Source: Echria macrotheca
Lineage: Eukaryota; Ascomycota; Sordariomycetes; Sordariales; Schizotheciaceae
Length of the DNA: 64,000 bases
Assembly: GCA_030411725.1 (NCBI GenBank)
Contig: MU839827.1
Location: 1,302,001-1,366,000 of the forward strand
Direction: 5' to 3'
The position numbers and the translations under genes were made by a program. The notes under the pieces are model-generated. The model was given only the letters and a program-made list of their open reading frames with translations. It did no database searches and was not told the DNA's origin. Each line of letters starts with the position of its first letter. Position 1 is the first letter of the stretch. Below are positions 1 through 13,044 of this stretch, piece after piece.

Positions 1-3000
1 CTGGGAACGAGAGCCTGGTTGGATGATGAGCCATGACGTTGTCTAGATCTGGCAAGCCGGGCTTTGCCGGTTTGGGAATTACTGCGCAGCACCAACGTCC
101 ACTCTCGGATCAACAATTCGGAGGACTCACGGTCGAGATTCGGTGCGGAATACGTCCACAGGAATTCGACTTGGCGCTGCCGATAGATAACTACCGTACA
201 CTGCGAGTGCGGAGAGCGGGAACTGAAGCAGCCACACGCAGCCTAGGTGGGAGGTAGCGGCACGTCTTTAGTGGAGGTTGAAGCCCCCGACAACGGCGCT
301 TGGCGCGGTCTGGATCTCATGGACATTGGCCGTCCGCTAGTGGGAGTGCATCTTCGTATTGCAGCATCCGCCGAGATGGGTCATGAGAAGAGAAGCGCGA
401 TTAGAACGGGGTTCGGATCTGCGGCGGATGCGACTGTCCGGAGCAAGACGGTGATGATGATGATTTCATCGATTTGGCACAGACAGTGTTCACGATCGGG
501 CAATTTGGCTCGGTCGCGCCAATACGCCGCCGGTAACCCGACTGGCCCTTTCCGGGTCAGCCTCTCTCAAGTCTCATGTTGATAGCCGTCTGTGGATTAC
601 CTAGGGCGACCCGGAGGTTTTCCGCCAGGCCCGATCTTGTCTGGCTGACTGGCTGAGACAGGGGGGACGCATTTGTCAAGTTGAGGCTTTTCACGAGAAT
701 GACGACAATGGAAGGGCGAGAGTGGGATGTGGCGGGGGTGACACGGCGGCATTGACAGAAGGCAGAGTGCCGTTGTGTGTCTTTTTGCATCTCGTCACGG
801 ATGAGAACGTTTCAGACAGACGACGGCGAGATCTGGGTCTGCTCGGTACCTGCATGCAGGCTGGTGAGCAAGCACAACAAGCAACCACAGTTTGACGGAT
901 TCCGGTAGCCAAGAGAGGCGTATCGACGAGAATTACCGGACGAAGAGTGGAAACACTGGCCACTATCCGCCGCTGGCGCACCAAATTACCAACTACTACG
1001 CTGCAAGCCCAGGTTCAGGCCTGTGGCATATTGGGTCGCCATTGGCCTCCCACGTGCCTCAGTCGAGAGATTTGGCCGACTGTTGCAAGCCAAGCCAGCA
1101 CTACGAAGCGTAACTCGAGGGCTTTGGTGATTACCGGACGGGCGACGATCTACTCTGTGCGACTCCGCCCGGGGAACGAGCCGGTCCGTAGCGCCATGTC
1201 CACCGCTGCAATCATCGTATCCAGCATCGCTTGTCCAAAGAAGCAGGTCGACTCTGGTCTCACCAGCAGCGGCATGTCCCGTCGTCCAAAGCCGACCACT
1301 GGTCTTGCTGGTCCCCATGTCCTTGTACGCAGTAGGAAAGGTTTACAAGATTCACGAGGCCGCATAGGATCCCGAAACAGACAATGATCTTCAGGGTCCT
1401 GCCGGGCTTACCTCTTTTTGCTGGCCCGAGACCTGGCCGGCCTACCCCTCGCGTCGTCCAGTGGCCGCCAGAGCCGGCGCCCAAGCCCGCCGCCTCCGGA
1501 CTCGACCGCCCCGGGGCGCACGGCTCGGTCTCATTCTTGGTTTGGGGGTTCGTTTTGTTTTTTCCGAGGCGGACGGCGGGAGGGACCAGAAGGCTAGTTA
1601 TCCGCGGGGCGTTGGTTCAGTCTCTCAATTTCTCCGATTGATCGACGCCGCTAACTAACGTTATCGACTTTTACCATTCTCTCGACGACGTCTAGGTTAC
1701 CCCCTTTCCCCCCCACCCGTCGTGTTTTGTCTTAGACCACTCCGGCGCCCCGTCTCCAGCCCCGATCCCGCTCTCTTCCACCATTCAGCCCCCCGCCCAG
1801 CAGGTGGCAGATCGAGACCCGTTTCCTGTCATCCCAACTGCCCAGGACCAGGGCAGTAGGCTAAAATTCGATTTTCCGGGACCCTGAAATGCTCTCCCGA
1901 CGTCTATCTCCTGGACGAGTTTGTCCTGAGGGTGGGGGGAGGAGAGGGTGCGCAAGATGTGTGGAATTCGAAAAGACAAACACATGACAAGAGATGATCG
2001 ACACAGGATTTGCAGCAGGGAAGACATACTCTAGAGCAACTAGTACCGTTCTCTTGGCTGGCGGCGAGCACGTTCGAGGCACACCAATCGGTTGGCTCGC
2101 CCGTTTTGTTGCGCGAAAGAAATTCCCCTAGGTACTCAGTACATGCTCCCACCTCCTTTTGGTTTGGGGAGAGACACAGAGAGAGACATATCAACGTCAG
2201 ATGCAGGATCTAGAAGGGCCTTTCCCGGCTGTGTCGGATCCAATCTTGACCTGATGGTGTTTGTCGATATCGGGCAAAGAAGATGTCAGCAGGTTTGATG
2301 CTGTGCCCGAGAGGCGGCGGCGAACCAGGGCGGGATAACGATGATTTCCAGAGATTTCAACTCGATATTTGGTGGCGAGCTGATTATTCGGTTTCGCCGT
2401 GCAAGGCAATACTTCGAGCGACGAGCAGTGTATCTACGCTTGCTACGCTACGACTGACTCGGGCATATCACCCTTCTTCCCCTCGGCTGTGCAGCAGCAA
2501 CCAGCTTGAGGCGGTCTGGATTAGCAACTCATGGCCGTCAGCCAGTCGTAGCTCACGCGTTTCCAACCCGGTCGAATCGGAAGTCGAGGCGAGCAGTCAC
2601 TGCGGGCCAACGGGGTTGGGGTTTCCTAGCTCCTGACTGCGAGGTGAGATGGTGAGGCCAAGGTGTGGACGTCTGGGAGTCGTATGCGTGTCTCACCTGG
2701 AGAATTTTAGCCCCTCCCCCGCCTCCTTTCCACCCATGATGTACCCGTTGCTGCCGTTCCCCGCCGTTCGAGCGAGTCAGGTGAATCGGTTCGGCAAGTC
2801 GCTGGGGTGTTGAGGTATATACCCAGTAGTTGTGTACTGTAACTGTCCACCGTGACAGAATTTCCAGGTATACTTACCAGGGCGGGGGGCGGCTCAGCGG
2901 AACGCAGAGGCCAATGTTTCCGAGGAAGAGGGTGTGCTGTTCGGCGTCTTTCGGCTGTTTTGAGATATTGATCGGAAGGTCTGGATTCTGTACGGGACTA

Positions 3001-5312
3001 CCGAGCGCCTAGGCTCCTGGACCCGGGGGCTTCGGGGGTCGGGACCTCGCCGGACTCCTGCCGGTCTGTCACGGCTGCATCACAGTGGTCTCGATGCTTA
3101 TGGGGCTGCTACAACGGCGTTGCTGACAGTAAGACACGGTTTAGGAGTCACCCGGGAGTCGGAGGGGGAAGCTAGGTGGGCTTAGGGGGTGACTCTCTTT
3201 GATACTCGAGTCTCCTGCGTACTTAGCTCCGCAGAACGGGAGGTTGGCTTCTGTTCGAGTGCCTTGCATGCAAGATGCTCTGGCGAGATTTCCTCTGCAT
3301 CTGCCTCCTGCCTCGTCATCGATGATACTGTGGTAGTGTCTTCCGAGAGTGAGGCATGAGTCAAGGAAAGGGCCTGGCTGTTTGGAAGCCGGGACCCCGG
3401 GAGATGGCCATATTCACACTCTTCGCCATGGACTGCATGCTGCTCCGGTCGATTTCTGGGGAGCGGGAACCGTAGGATAACAAGAAAGAATGACGATGTC
3501 GGTGCATAACAAGCTGTGGACAACAAGTTTGCTGGCCAGGACACATACTTGTATCTGTTTCGAATAATTGTACGTTTTCCTAGCTTGACTTCTCTCCACG
3601 GATGTCTCCTTCTCGCACGACAAGATGCTCGTTTCGCATATCCATCCTCTTCCATACATGTATACTCTTACCTATGTGACAACATACACGGATCTCGATC
3701 AACAGATTCGAATAACATCCAGAAGACGCTTGTACATGAACAAAGGTATATCTGTACAGCGATAACAATGTGGTTTGAGCGAGGATACCCTCACACATAT
3801 CTAGTTCTAATGTACCACGGACTTTTAATCTAGAGTGCAATGAAACCTGGCAATGTGAACACATCTGGCTGGGATGGGATATATCAGGAGGATATATCAA
3901 AGTAAACAAACCACCCTACCTAACACCTCACCTGTCCTCCCCACGACCACCTGGTCGAAATAGGTTCAGAGCATTGTGAGAAGACAGAAACTCAAAGCAC
4001 TCAAACTCAGAGAACGCAGAGTGGTTCATAGCATATACACGTAGCTCCTCGTCAGGGAAGCTCGTGGCCATCGACAGTTCTCGCACATATAGGCGTAATT
4101 TTAGCAACAAATGGTACAAATGGTAACCACGAGCTCCAAGGTAGATGGTCGGAGAACTAACAAAACAGCAGGCAATATAGGGCCTCAGAACATACAGCCC
4201 CTGAGAACATGAAGAACTCAGTAGACGGGGAGGGGGGACGTTGTATCTATCTATATGCCCGTCAATATCATGAGCATAACGAACTGCACTTAAGAACACC
4301 AAGTGACGACGGCACTAGAAGTCCTGTGGCTACAGAGAGATATCGTGATACGGTATGTCTCTATTCATTAACCACCTAGGAGCCCAGTCGTTCACACCGA
4401 ACATACGTGAGCTTGGCGACATCGCGAGCTACAATATGCAAACTGTGTATTGTTCCATTCGATTATACGGCTAAGGTACCTGAGAATGAAACCAGTGTGT
4501 TGATAATAACACTTAAAGCCCTGACCTCTCCCCCACTGTTGACTGTTAGGTTTCGACGCCCTATCTCTAGGCCCAATTGGCAGGTTGGACACAAGATCAT
4601 CAAGCGTAAAGAGACCAAGTCCTGTCAGAAGGACTTCTTCCCGTTCCCATGTGCCCCAGCTGCTTCACTTGGTGTGCCATCTCAACAGACGTCTTTTGAA
4701 ATGGGGAGAGCAACTTGCTAGATAATAATATCTAGGCGATGGCAGGCGGAAAAGAAAACACCTGGTCAAATAGCTTCTACAACTCGTACTTGCTGGAGAC
4801 ACACTTTCCTACATGCCCACCATCTTGTTTCCATACCAGTCCCCGTATCCTAGTCTCTCTGTTCTGCGCCCATTACACGCCGGGACCTTCCTTGCCTCCT
4901 TTCCCTATATGTACATGCCTATACCCGCGGTGAGACTTGTAGCTCAAGCACCGGGGCTTCCAGATGCAAACAGGACAGGAACTCGGGACCTGTCTGGCAG
5001 ATATATCGGACCCAGAGCAGATTGTAGACCATGGAATACATCAACAGAGGATGTCGGTGGACGGCCACCTCCATATCCAGCGTATCCAGAAAACACTTAA
5101 CAGAATGGGAGTATTCTGCCACGGGGAAGGCCTCAACTGCCATGTCCGCGTGCAATGGCCATCGCTGAACGCGCATGGGGGACGAGAACATGATGACTTC
5201 ACCCAGATGAGGTGATCGACTAGAGAAAACCAAAGTCGAATGCCATCAAAATGCTTCTCACATAACGTAGTGGTATCGTCTAACAAAACCGTCTACCCAG
5301 CGCCAAGCCATG
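1..5312. other. gene-poor left flank
   Basis: No frame here carries a recognisable domain, and the longest open frames (for example 157 codons at 3182-3655 on the minus strand and 124 codons at 3928-4302) look like chance. The first 3.4 kb is fairly GC-rich. A pyrimidine-rich block around 1690-1760 resembles a fungal promoter or leader, but no coding exon follows that I can support. From about 3500 to 4500 the sequence is richer in A and T. The last 100 bases or so before 5312 are probably the 3' untranslated part of the carrier gene on the minus strand. Lineage-specific small genes or noncoding transcripts cannot be excluded from sequence alone. Confidence 0.6.
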
Positions 5313-6293
5313 CTATACCGACGTTCCAACCCACCGGGGCAGATAATACTTTACATTCTCGTACACCAAAAAAGTCACCCACGTCGCCGGCAGCACCCTC
5401 ACCACACCCGGTACCATGCCCCGATAGAACCCCCTCACGCCATCCTCCCTCCACAGCGTCCTCACGACCCCCGACACGCCCCGCCCAAAGAGCGCATCAG
5501 CCTCATAATGCTGCAACCGGCTCCTCAAGACCTGAAGCGGATACGTCGTCACGCCGGCCACCAGCTTCGCCACGGTAGACAGCACAACCGTCGCCTCGTT
5601 GCCCATATGCTGGTCTCCCTCCAACCCACTCTTGGTCTCTTCCTTCCTCCTCCGCCTCGCAAAATACATCCTCCTCGCCGGGTCATACACAGCAAACTGC
5701 ACCGCCCCATGGCTGACCGCCAACATGCCCACGCCCAAGCCCCTATAGAACCCGCCGACCCCCTCTGTCCGAAAAAGCGTCGCCGCGCCGGCCCACATGC
5801 TCGGATACGCGCCCGCGGCGCTCGCGTCCGACGCGAGCATGCGCGTCTTGAGCACCCAGATGGGATTCGTAATGACCTGCGTGGCCGCGCCGGCCGCCAG
5901 CGACGCGGCGAAGAAGTCCGCCGGCGACAACGGGTTCCCGGTTTGCCGTAAATACCGGATCCCCCGCTCGGCGAGCGACTTGAAGAAGAAGAACGACGCC
6001 CAGCTGGTCGCGTTCCCCAGCAGGTTGGGCGTCAGGCCGCGGTACAGCGCCGCGAGCGGGCGGTCCGTCTGCGCGAGCGAGCGCATGACCGACACGGTGG
6101 TCAGGGCGGTTGGTGCCGGTGCCGCAGAGGAGGAGGAGAGAGAAGTGGTGCTGCTGCGGCTGCGGTGGACTTGCATGCGCGTCTTGACGATGTCGAGCGG
6201 GTGCACGATCAGCGTGGCCATGGTCCCCGCCGACAGGCCGGCTACCGTCTCGACCAGTGCCGGGGAGAGGCCGGCATTTTTGCTTTCCGTCAT
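5313..6293 (-). CDS. flx1: mitochondrial FAD/folate-type carrier (Flx1/SLC25A32 family)
   Basis: Mitochondrial inner-membrane solute carrier of 326 residues with no introns. Three tandem carrier repeats are visible, each with the PxxxxK/R signature: PLDIVKTRMQ in repeat 1, NPIWVLKTRM in repeat 2 and YPLQVLRSRLQ in repeat 3. The second-repeat NP-W-KTR and the third-repeat YP-QV-R-RLQ forms are typical of the Flx1/SLC25A32 branch, which moves FAD or folate across the inner membrane; the exact substrate is inferred. The frame is open 83 codons further upstream, but the start at 6293 (MTESKNAG) gives the normal family length and leads directly into the first helix. A Ser/Ala-rich insert sits in the first matrix loop. 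The gene is divergent from the splicing-factor gene at 7569, so the two share the 1.3 kb between them. Confidence 0.9.
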   Translation of the reverse strand: MTESKNAGLSPALVETVAGLSAGTMATLIVHPLDIVKTRMQVHRSRSSTTSLSSSSAAPAPTALTTVSVMRSLAQTDRPLAALYRGLTPNLLGNATSWASFFFFKSLAERGIRYLRQTGNPLSPADFFAASLAAGAATQVITNPIWVLKTRMLASDASAAGAYPSMWAGAATLFRTEGVGGFYRGLGVGMLAVSHGAVQFAVYDPARRMYFARRRRKEETKSGLEGDQHMGNEATVVLSTVAKLVAGVTTYPLQVLRSRLQHYEADALFGRGVSGVVRTLWREDGVRGFYRGMVPGVVRVLPATWVTFLVYENVKYYLPRWVGTSV

Positions 6294-7568
6294 ATAGACT
6301 TCGTAGGTCGCGCCGCTACATTGTTGGGAAGGTCTGCTGGTGAATTTGCTGTTGTTGTCCGGAGTTGGCGGGATGATGGACCATGACGACAGTGACGTCG
6401 GGGAATTTGGAAGTTCAAGGGCCGAAAAAAAAATTGGTCCGTTCGGTCGGATGGGGGCCGAAGCAGCCCGAGCGTTGGCAAAACCTGACTCGATGAACGA
6501 AATGCCACGAACAGCCAGTTTCAACATATAGAGTTGTACCAAACAAATCGCTAATTTATTCCATGGAGTTGTTCGCCATTATAATACAGTCATGGCTGCA
6601 GCCGCCACTTGTAGCCCGCATGGTGGCAGCTCCTACACCTGCCCACTCCGTACTCCCACTTCTATGCATGTCCCATTGATCAAGTCCGCCCTCTTGGACC
6701 GACCTCTCCCTGCATCGTATCGTACATTTCAACTGTATCGAGATGTTCAATCGCGAGTACCCATCGACCCCTTAACCCGAGAGCGGAGAGAGTAGCCTGT
6801 CTTGCATTAGCCACCAACCTCACCAGTTCGTTTTTGTTCCCAAACATACCGGATGATAGACGGCCGCGGCTCGCTCTTGGTGTACCCTGTCGCTTGTTAA
6901 TCACAGACCGGTTGAGGAGGGCAGAACGCCGTTATCGTCAGGGCATACCGAGATAGAGGATGAAGGGGATGTAGCCACTGGGAAAGGGTTAGCCATGCTG
7001 TTCCTAAATCGCAAACCGGTGTAGAACGTACTAGTGCAGAGCAACGCGCGCGCCGTCAATGATCCTGGTGATCCGCTCCTGTTCCTCATGGTTAACGGCC
7101 TTGCTTCCCCCGACTCTCGGATCTGTCAATCGGCGAACCTTGGACTCTTCTGAAAGCGCAAACATCGTGTCGGAATCTGTCGTCGCGGACGTATAGAGAG
7201 AAAATTCAAGCAAGTGTATCTTGCAGTCTGAAACTTGGGTGGGTTGTGGCGGTCTTGAATTGCGAATTGCTGGATGCGTCTGATGGTGTTGGGGGGTTTG
7301 GATGTCGAGGCCGAACAATTTTTGGCATTTTTGGCGAGCATTGGCCTGCGGCCCTGCGCGGCGCGGCTGAGCCCCACATGGCGGTAACTGCAGAACACCC
7401 CTGTCGATAGCTGCTCAGAAAGTCGAAAGTGCCGACTTCAACATTCACAACCACCAGAGCTTCCAGCATCCAACACGCGCATTCTTCGCCATCCAGACAT
7501 AACCCCGCCTCAGCAACAACTACTGGAAACATCACCCAGAGGAAAACCCCAGTAAATAGAGCTTCGCC
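6294..7568. promoter_or_regulatory. divergent intergenic region, flx1 / sf3b4
   Basis: This 1.3 kb stretch lies between two divergent genes and must hold both promoters. No domain-bearing open frame is present. The segment just before 7569 is rich in CAACA and CCAG tracts, as is usual for fungal leaders. No specific factor site is claimed. Confidence 0.5.
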
Positions 7569-8809
7569 ATGTCGAAGCACTGGTAATGCTCCCTCTTTTC
7601 CTGGCCCAGCTTTTGTTGACAACGCCCAGGGAGCAGAATAAAGATGCCACGGTCTACGTCGGCAACATCGACGAGCGGTTCACGCAGGAGCTGCTTACGG
7701 AGCTGATGACACAGGTCGGCCCGGTCCGGCAGGTGCACATGCCGCAGGACCGCGTGTCGCAGACGCACCAGGGCTACGGCTTCGTCGAGTTCGACACGCC
7801 CGCGTCGGCCGAGTACGCCTCCAAGGTGCTCAACGGCGTGCGTGTGTGGGGCAAGCCGATCCGCGTCAACAAGGCGAGTGCGGATAAGCAGAAGACGGTC
7901 GATATCGGCGCCGAGCTGTTCATCAACAATCTGGATCTTCAAGTCGACGAGAAGATCCTGTACGACACCTTCAGCCAGTTCGGCAGCATCCTGCGCCAGC
8001 CGAACATCGTGCGCGATGATAACAACATCTCCAAGGGCTACGGCTTCATTAGTTTTGCCTCGTTCGAGGCCAGCGACGCCGCCCTCGCCACCATGAACGG
8101 CCAGTACCTCCTCAGCAAGCAGATCACGGTCGAGTACGCGTACAAGAAGGACGGCAAGGGCGAGCGCCACGGTGACGAGGCCGAGCGAAAGCTGGCTGCC
8201 GAGGGCAAGAAGCATAACATCGTTCCCGAGCACCAGCCGCTGCCTGCGGCCTACCACATGACCGGTCCCATAGGCGGCATGGTTCCTCCCGTGCCGCCGC
8301 CTTCCGGTTTCGTTCCGCCGCCCATGGTCGACCCCTCCGCTATGATCGCGCCCGTCGGTGTGTCGCACATCACACCGGTCGCCGCCATGCCGCTCGGCAT
8401 GCCTCCGGTGCCACCCCCAGTTCCCAGCTACGGCGGTCTTCCTCCGGCCGCCATCCCTCCCATGGCCCGAGGCGGCGTCCCTCCGCCGCCTCCCGCCGGC
8501 TTCGGCGCCATAGCACCAGCACCACGGAGCGCCAACCTCCCTCCTGCACCTTCTGGGCTGCCCGCTCGCCCGCCACCAAGCCAGGCCGGCTTCGGCGGTC
8601 CCGTAGGCGACTTCCACCCAGGTGGCGGTGGTGCACCACCTCCCGGTTTCCGCGGCGGACCCTCTCCAGCACCGGGACCCCAGCATATGTATATGGCTCC
8701 CCAACCGGGCATGCCGTTGCCGGCTGGCTTCATGCCGCCACCTGGTGCCGCGCCGCCCGCCGGATTTGGTCCTCCAGCTGTCCCTCCTAATGGGATGCAT
8801 CGTCGTTAG
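7569..8809 (+). CDS. sf3b4: splicing factor 3b subunit 4 (SF3b49/Hsh49-like)
   Basis: U2 snRNP component of the SF3b complex that helps hold U2 at the branch point. It is coded by exons 7569-7582 and 7630-8809, giving 397 residues. The first exon has only 14 coding bases (MSKHW). Its donor is GTAATG and the 47-nt intron ends in CAG; joining them gives MSKHWEQNKDATVYVGNID, the conserved start of the family, so the frame-internal ATG at 7586 is not the start. RRM1 (about residues 12-90) has VYVGNI and GYGFVEF; RRM2 (about 99-180) has LFINNL and GYGFISF. Residues from about 215 on form a Pro/Gly/Met-rich tail, as in other SF3B4 proteins. The long minus-strand open frame over this gene is a shadow of that biased tail. 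Confidence 0.95.
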
Positions 8810-10428
8810 GAAGATGAGCTGGTGAGCGAAGCCGGCGCCGGTGCCCTCCCACCTGTGCCCCCCAGTTGCTCCCACCTGCGGCCCCTAGTTTGCCCCTACG
8901 CCCTCCCCGCAGCCGAGCTCGCTTCGGAGGACGGTGACGGCCAAGAAAAACAAAGTCAAGCCCTCCTCGCCGAAGAGCAGGCCACTATGACGGAAGAAAA
9001 TGTCGTACCCCCCTCCCCCCAAGGAGCCGGCTGCCCCGGAAAAAGAAGCCCTGCTCCTCGTCGTCGAAGTGCCGACTGCTAGAGGCCCTCCTCCTTCTTG
9101 AAGAGCTGACCGCTCCGGGAAAAGAAGATGAACTGCTGGCAAGTCGGCTAGCCAGCGAATCGGTATGTTTTGCTTTCGGCTTCTTTTACAGCGTGCGACT
9201 CAATCCTACGGCGGCTGAAACACCAACCAAGACACTCGGGTTACCTTTCGCCTCTCACTTTCCGGGTTATAGCACACCTGTGCGCAAAGCGAGAGTTGTC
9301 AAGTCTAGGGGCGGGGCAGGGCATATATATATATATATACCTAGTGTGTGGAAGTCCTACCTGCAGGAAAGACAAAAAGGTCGACTTGGCTTCGGACGAG
9401 AGCCAAGAAGGAAGGGAGATGGTTTATATCACAACTACAACTACAACTATGAATACGGTGGACACTGATGATCATTCTGGTTGATTCATCCGTCTGGTTG
9501 ACAGCGGCGTAGGCGAAGAGGGGGGCAAAACAGCGAGATACCCAGCAAGCAAGCACAGGGGGGACGTGTGGTTGATGTAAAGCTAGTGTTTTTGTACTAC
9601 GGATTAGACTAGACTCTACAGTGTTGTCGATAAGTCAAGTCCTAGACTCACAAGGCAATTCAAAGCAATTTAGCCAAGTGAAGCTCAAGCCGAGAAAGTT
9701 GAAGTCTGTCAAATCAGGAAAGCTTTTTAAGTTTGTCGGGTCTGGAGGTTGCTAGAGTTGGCATAGTCACGGCCCTGGCTCAGGCGGGTCGTGCTGGCAT
9801 ATAACCACACTTAGGATTCTAGGGTGCTGAGCTTAGAATTCTGGCAATCCTTTTAGGGGTTGGCTCAATTGGGTGTGGTCCAGTTGCGCTAGCCGTCACA
9901 GGCATAGACTTTGTGACCAGAACTTACCAAGCGGTCAGAGGCCAAGGGGCCCCTTAGAATAAACACCCCTCAAGATACCCCTTACCATGCAACCATAGTT
10001 CAAAATGAATACACTTACGCTATACTTCTAGCAGGAGACCAGAAGAAAGAACGCTGTAGCATCTAAACCCACTAAAGAACCACCCGACTCCCAGGTAGAA
10101 TTTGCACCTAAACCGCTATTTTGTCTTGTCTGTCTCCTTTCCCTTTTCCTTTTCTTTTTTTCTCCGTCTCTCTCGAGGAACCACCATCCCCTCCCCACTC
10201 CCGGCCTAAAACCCTCTCCCATGCTACAAGTACATGTTACCCATACACTATCAGTATCTGCCAAACCCCCGCCACATCCTCGATCTTAATCCTGACCTTC
10301 CGAGTGCGGATGAACGGCAGATCCAACGTCAAAGGCGGTCGAGTGGCCATCTCGAGCACAAAGATATAACGCGAATGCCGTCCCGGTATCAAATCTTGAC
10401 CTGATATCCCAGAGACGAAAATCTCCAC
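8810..10428. other. convergent 3' region, sf3b4 / cbc1
   Basis: The 1.6 kb between two convergent genes has no supported gene. It should hold the 3' untranslated regions and terminators of both neighbours. It contains a short AT dinucleotide run at 9323-9339 and a small CAACTA tandem repeat near 9431-9449. The part around 9600-10020 is lower in GC and could be an old repeat relic, but I found no clear terminal repeats. Confidence 0.5.
9323..9339. repeat. (AT)n microsatellite
   Basis: Run of alternating A and T of about 17 bases, downstream of sf3b4. Confidence 0.9.
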
Positions 10429-13044
10429 CTAGAGTCCCCCATTCTCCATCGCGGCCTCGGCCCCGGCCCCGGCTTCAGAAACAGCCACGTCGTTCTTGTT
10501 GCCTGCCTTGGCGCTCTTAGCCGCCTCCAGCAGGAACGCCTCCTCTATCGCCGCCCGCCGCCGGAACGTCCGGAGCCACCGCTCGCCCCACCGGCCGAGA
10601 TGCGCCTCGCGTTCCGACTTGCCCTCGCCGTTGCCGATGTCCATCTCCATCATCTCGTCCTTGTTCCCGCTCGCCCACGACACGAGCGCGTCCTCAATCG
10701 CCCGGAACAGCTCGCGCATCGCACCAATCTCGGCATCCTTGGACCCGTCGTCGTCGTCGGGCCGCTGGGCTACCTGGCGGACCCGGCCCGTCACCTTCAT
10801 CACCGTGTTGAACACGAGCTCGTACATGTGCGCCTTGGCGAGCGCTTCCCCCTTGGTCGCGCCCGCATAGTTGATGAGCGCCCAGTTGATGACGGCCGAG
10901 GGCACAATGATGCTGTAGTTGAGCAGCTTCTCGATGATATAGAGAGCCACGCCTGGGTGGGCCGACCAGTATGTCATGACGGCCGATATGATCTGGGTCC
11001 GTGCTGCATCCGAAGCCGCGCCTGCATCTAACAGACGCTCCTTCGTGCGCTCGATCGCAGCTAGGACGTGCGAGAGAGACTTGTTGCCGACGTGGAGAAC
11101 AGACGTCACGAACACGTCGGTGCTCGCTACCAGCGGGTCCAGGTTGTTGTCCAGAGCGAGGGAGTGGATGCGCTCAATGACAGGTTGGATCTCCTCGTCC
11201 GGTGCCTTTCGTCTCAGGAGCGATGCAATCTCACGACCCTCGGCTGCAAAAGGAATATCTAAACAGGTCAGCATGAGCCATGAGATGCACATCATCTTTA
11301 CTTACGATCATCGGCAAACTTGAAATCGGGCGTTTCCTTCTCCATTTCGGGACCAATCAGAGTCTGATACGGCTCAGGGAGCGTATTCTTGATTCTCTGG
11401 GCGAAGCTGAGTCGAATTTCCTTGTCGATGGCCCCGCGGATGAAAGCCTTTCGGGGGTGCAGGTCCGATAACTCAACATCGTCCACCCACTCGGTCCACT
11501 TCCATGTGAACCCAAAGTTACTCAAATGGTGTGAGAACCAATCTAGGAACCGACTGGTGAGCTCCAGATCCAGACGATGGACATGCCGATACAGAAAACG
11601 GATCGCACGGCCCAGACTTGGCGCAATCGCGGCCGGAGCCAGCTTGCAGGCTTCGGTTAGGACGGAATGGTAATAGACAAGCTTGTGCTCGGGGTTGGGT
11701 AGCTGGTAGAGCTGTGAGAATACCGCATCGACGGCAACGTCCTCAGGCTTCCATGTAGACTTGGGAGGTTCTATATCTCGTAGCCTGTCAAACGGGGTAG
11801 CCCGGGCGGCGAAGGTCCGGGGCGCAAAGAAACAGTCCACCTCGACCAGATGGCGCGCTGTGATGTGGCGGTTGAAGTCGAGTATGTTGATAGTATCGGT
11901 CAGGGCGTCGCGGATGAGAACGGATGCTGCCGTAGCTTCCGAAGGGACCGATTCTACCTCTTGCGCGGCGTAGACCGAGAAGAAGACTTCTGGGAAGAGA
12001 GGCCGCGGCCCAGCAACGACCGTCTCGGGTATGGGAATGGTAGGAAGTGCATGCTTGGTAGCGTTATTGAGCTTCTCCTGCTGCTCTGCGTCTCCGGCCG
12101 GGAATTCCCAAGGTCTTGGCAGGAAACTCAGGCCCCACCCGCTATTAGCCTCAACTTGCAGCTGCGTCTGCAACAACTTGATAATGCTCGTTGACGGGTT
12201 CATGGTTTCCTCGCTGCCTTCGGCATGGTACGGCTCAATCAAGGTCTGAAGAGCGTGGGGTTCGGAAGCAATGATGTCGGTCTTCTCCATCAGATCGGCA
12301 GCCTTCTGAGCCCACTGCCCAGGCGCTGCCACCATGATGTACGGAAGCGTGAGCAGGATGATCTTGACAAGCTCTGTCCCGATTGTCTATGTCCCGGGTG
12401 TCAGCACAATCAAACGGACTCCACGCCTGGGTCCACTCACGTCTTCTGAGCTCGCCGTCTGCAAGTCGACAGCTCGCGAGAAGAGGTTCTCGAGCACAGG
12501 GAAGACTCCCTCGCCCTCGAGACAGCTCTGGAGGCAAGCAAGAAGCTTGAGGTAGAGCTTGACGTCACGCCAGTCTCCCTCCTGGATGTAGTTGCCAAAC
12601 CCGTCCGCCAGCTTCTGTAGCAACATGTCGACGATCTCGGGTTTGTTTGTGTTGGCGACCAGCACGACGGCGGCCAGGAATGGAGTCTTGAGTGGTTGCT
12701 CGACCGTGATCTGCAGTATCAAGTCGACAAAGTTGCCGCGTAGCAGCTCGTCATCCCAGTTGTCGGTGAAGAGGTTCGCAATCGATACTACCTCCTCGTG
12801 CCACGATCGCATCGGGTTCTCGGCGATTGCCAGCAGCTGCTTGCGGATGCGCACATGGGGCGGCGCATCGAATCGGCGACGGGGCCCTCTGCGATCAAAG
12901 TCGTCGTCGTCTAGAGGATGGCCTGTGAGCAATTGTGGCTTCTGCATCCGCCCGTCTGACCCAGAACTTACCTCTGTAACGTCGCTTTTTCGAGTTGTTA
13001 TACCCTCCGCCGCCGCCGCTCGATCGACGGTCGTAGTCCGCCAT
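10429..13044 (-). CDS. cbc1: nuclear cap-binding complex large subunit (CBP80/NCBP1)
   Basis: Large subunit of the nuclear cap-binding complex; it binds the small RRM subunit to form the m7G-cap receptor acting in splicing and mRNA export. Exons in transcript order are 13044-12972, 12922-12441, 12386-11306 and 11258-10429, giving 821 residues. Introns are 47-54 nt with donors GTAAGT, GTGAGT and GTAAGT and acceptors CAG, TAG and TAG. All phases close. The N-terminus has a Gly/Ser stretch followed by KKRRYRG, which may be a nuclear localisation signal. The N-terminal MIF4G domain (about residues 30-270) contains FDAPPHVRIRKQLL, and the C-terminal MIF4G-like domains follow, with EEIQPVIERIHSLALD and HPGVALYIIEKLLNYSI. 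Length fits the fungal family (yeast Cbc1 861). The neighbouring gsk3 lies downstream of none of its exons and is transcribed in the same direction. Confidence 0.93.

Noticed and set aside
3182..3655. 157-codon minus-strand frame
   Set aside because: No recognisable motif and no splice or context support.
7532..8875. 447-codon minus-strand frame
   Set aside because: It is a shadow of the Pro/Gly-rich tail of sf3b4 on the plus strand; its sequence is Arg/Gly/His-rich low complexity with no domain.
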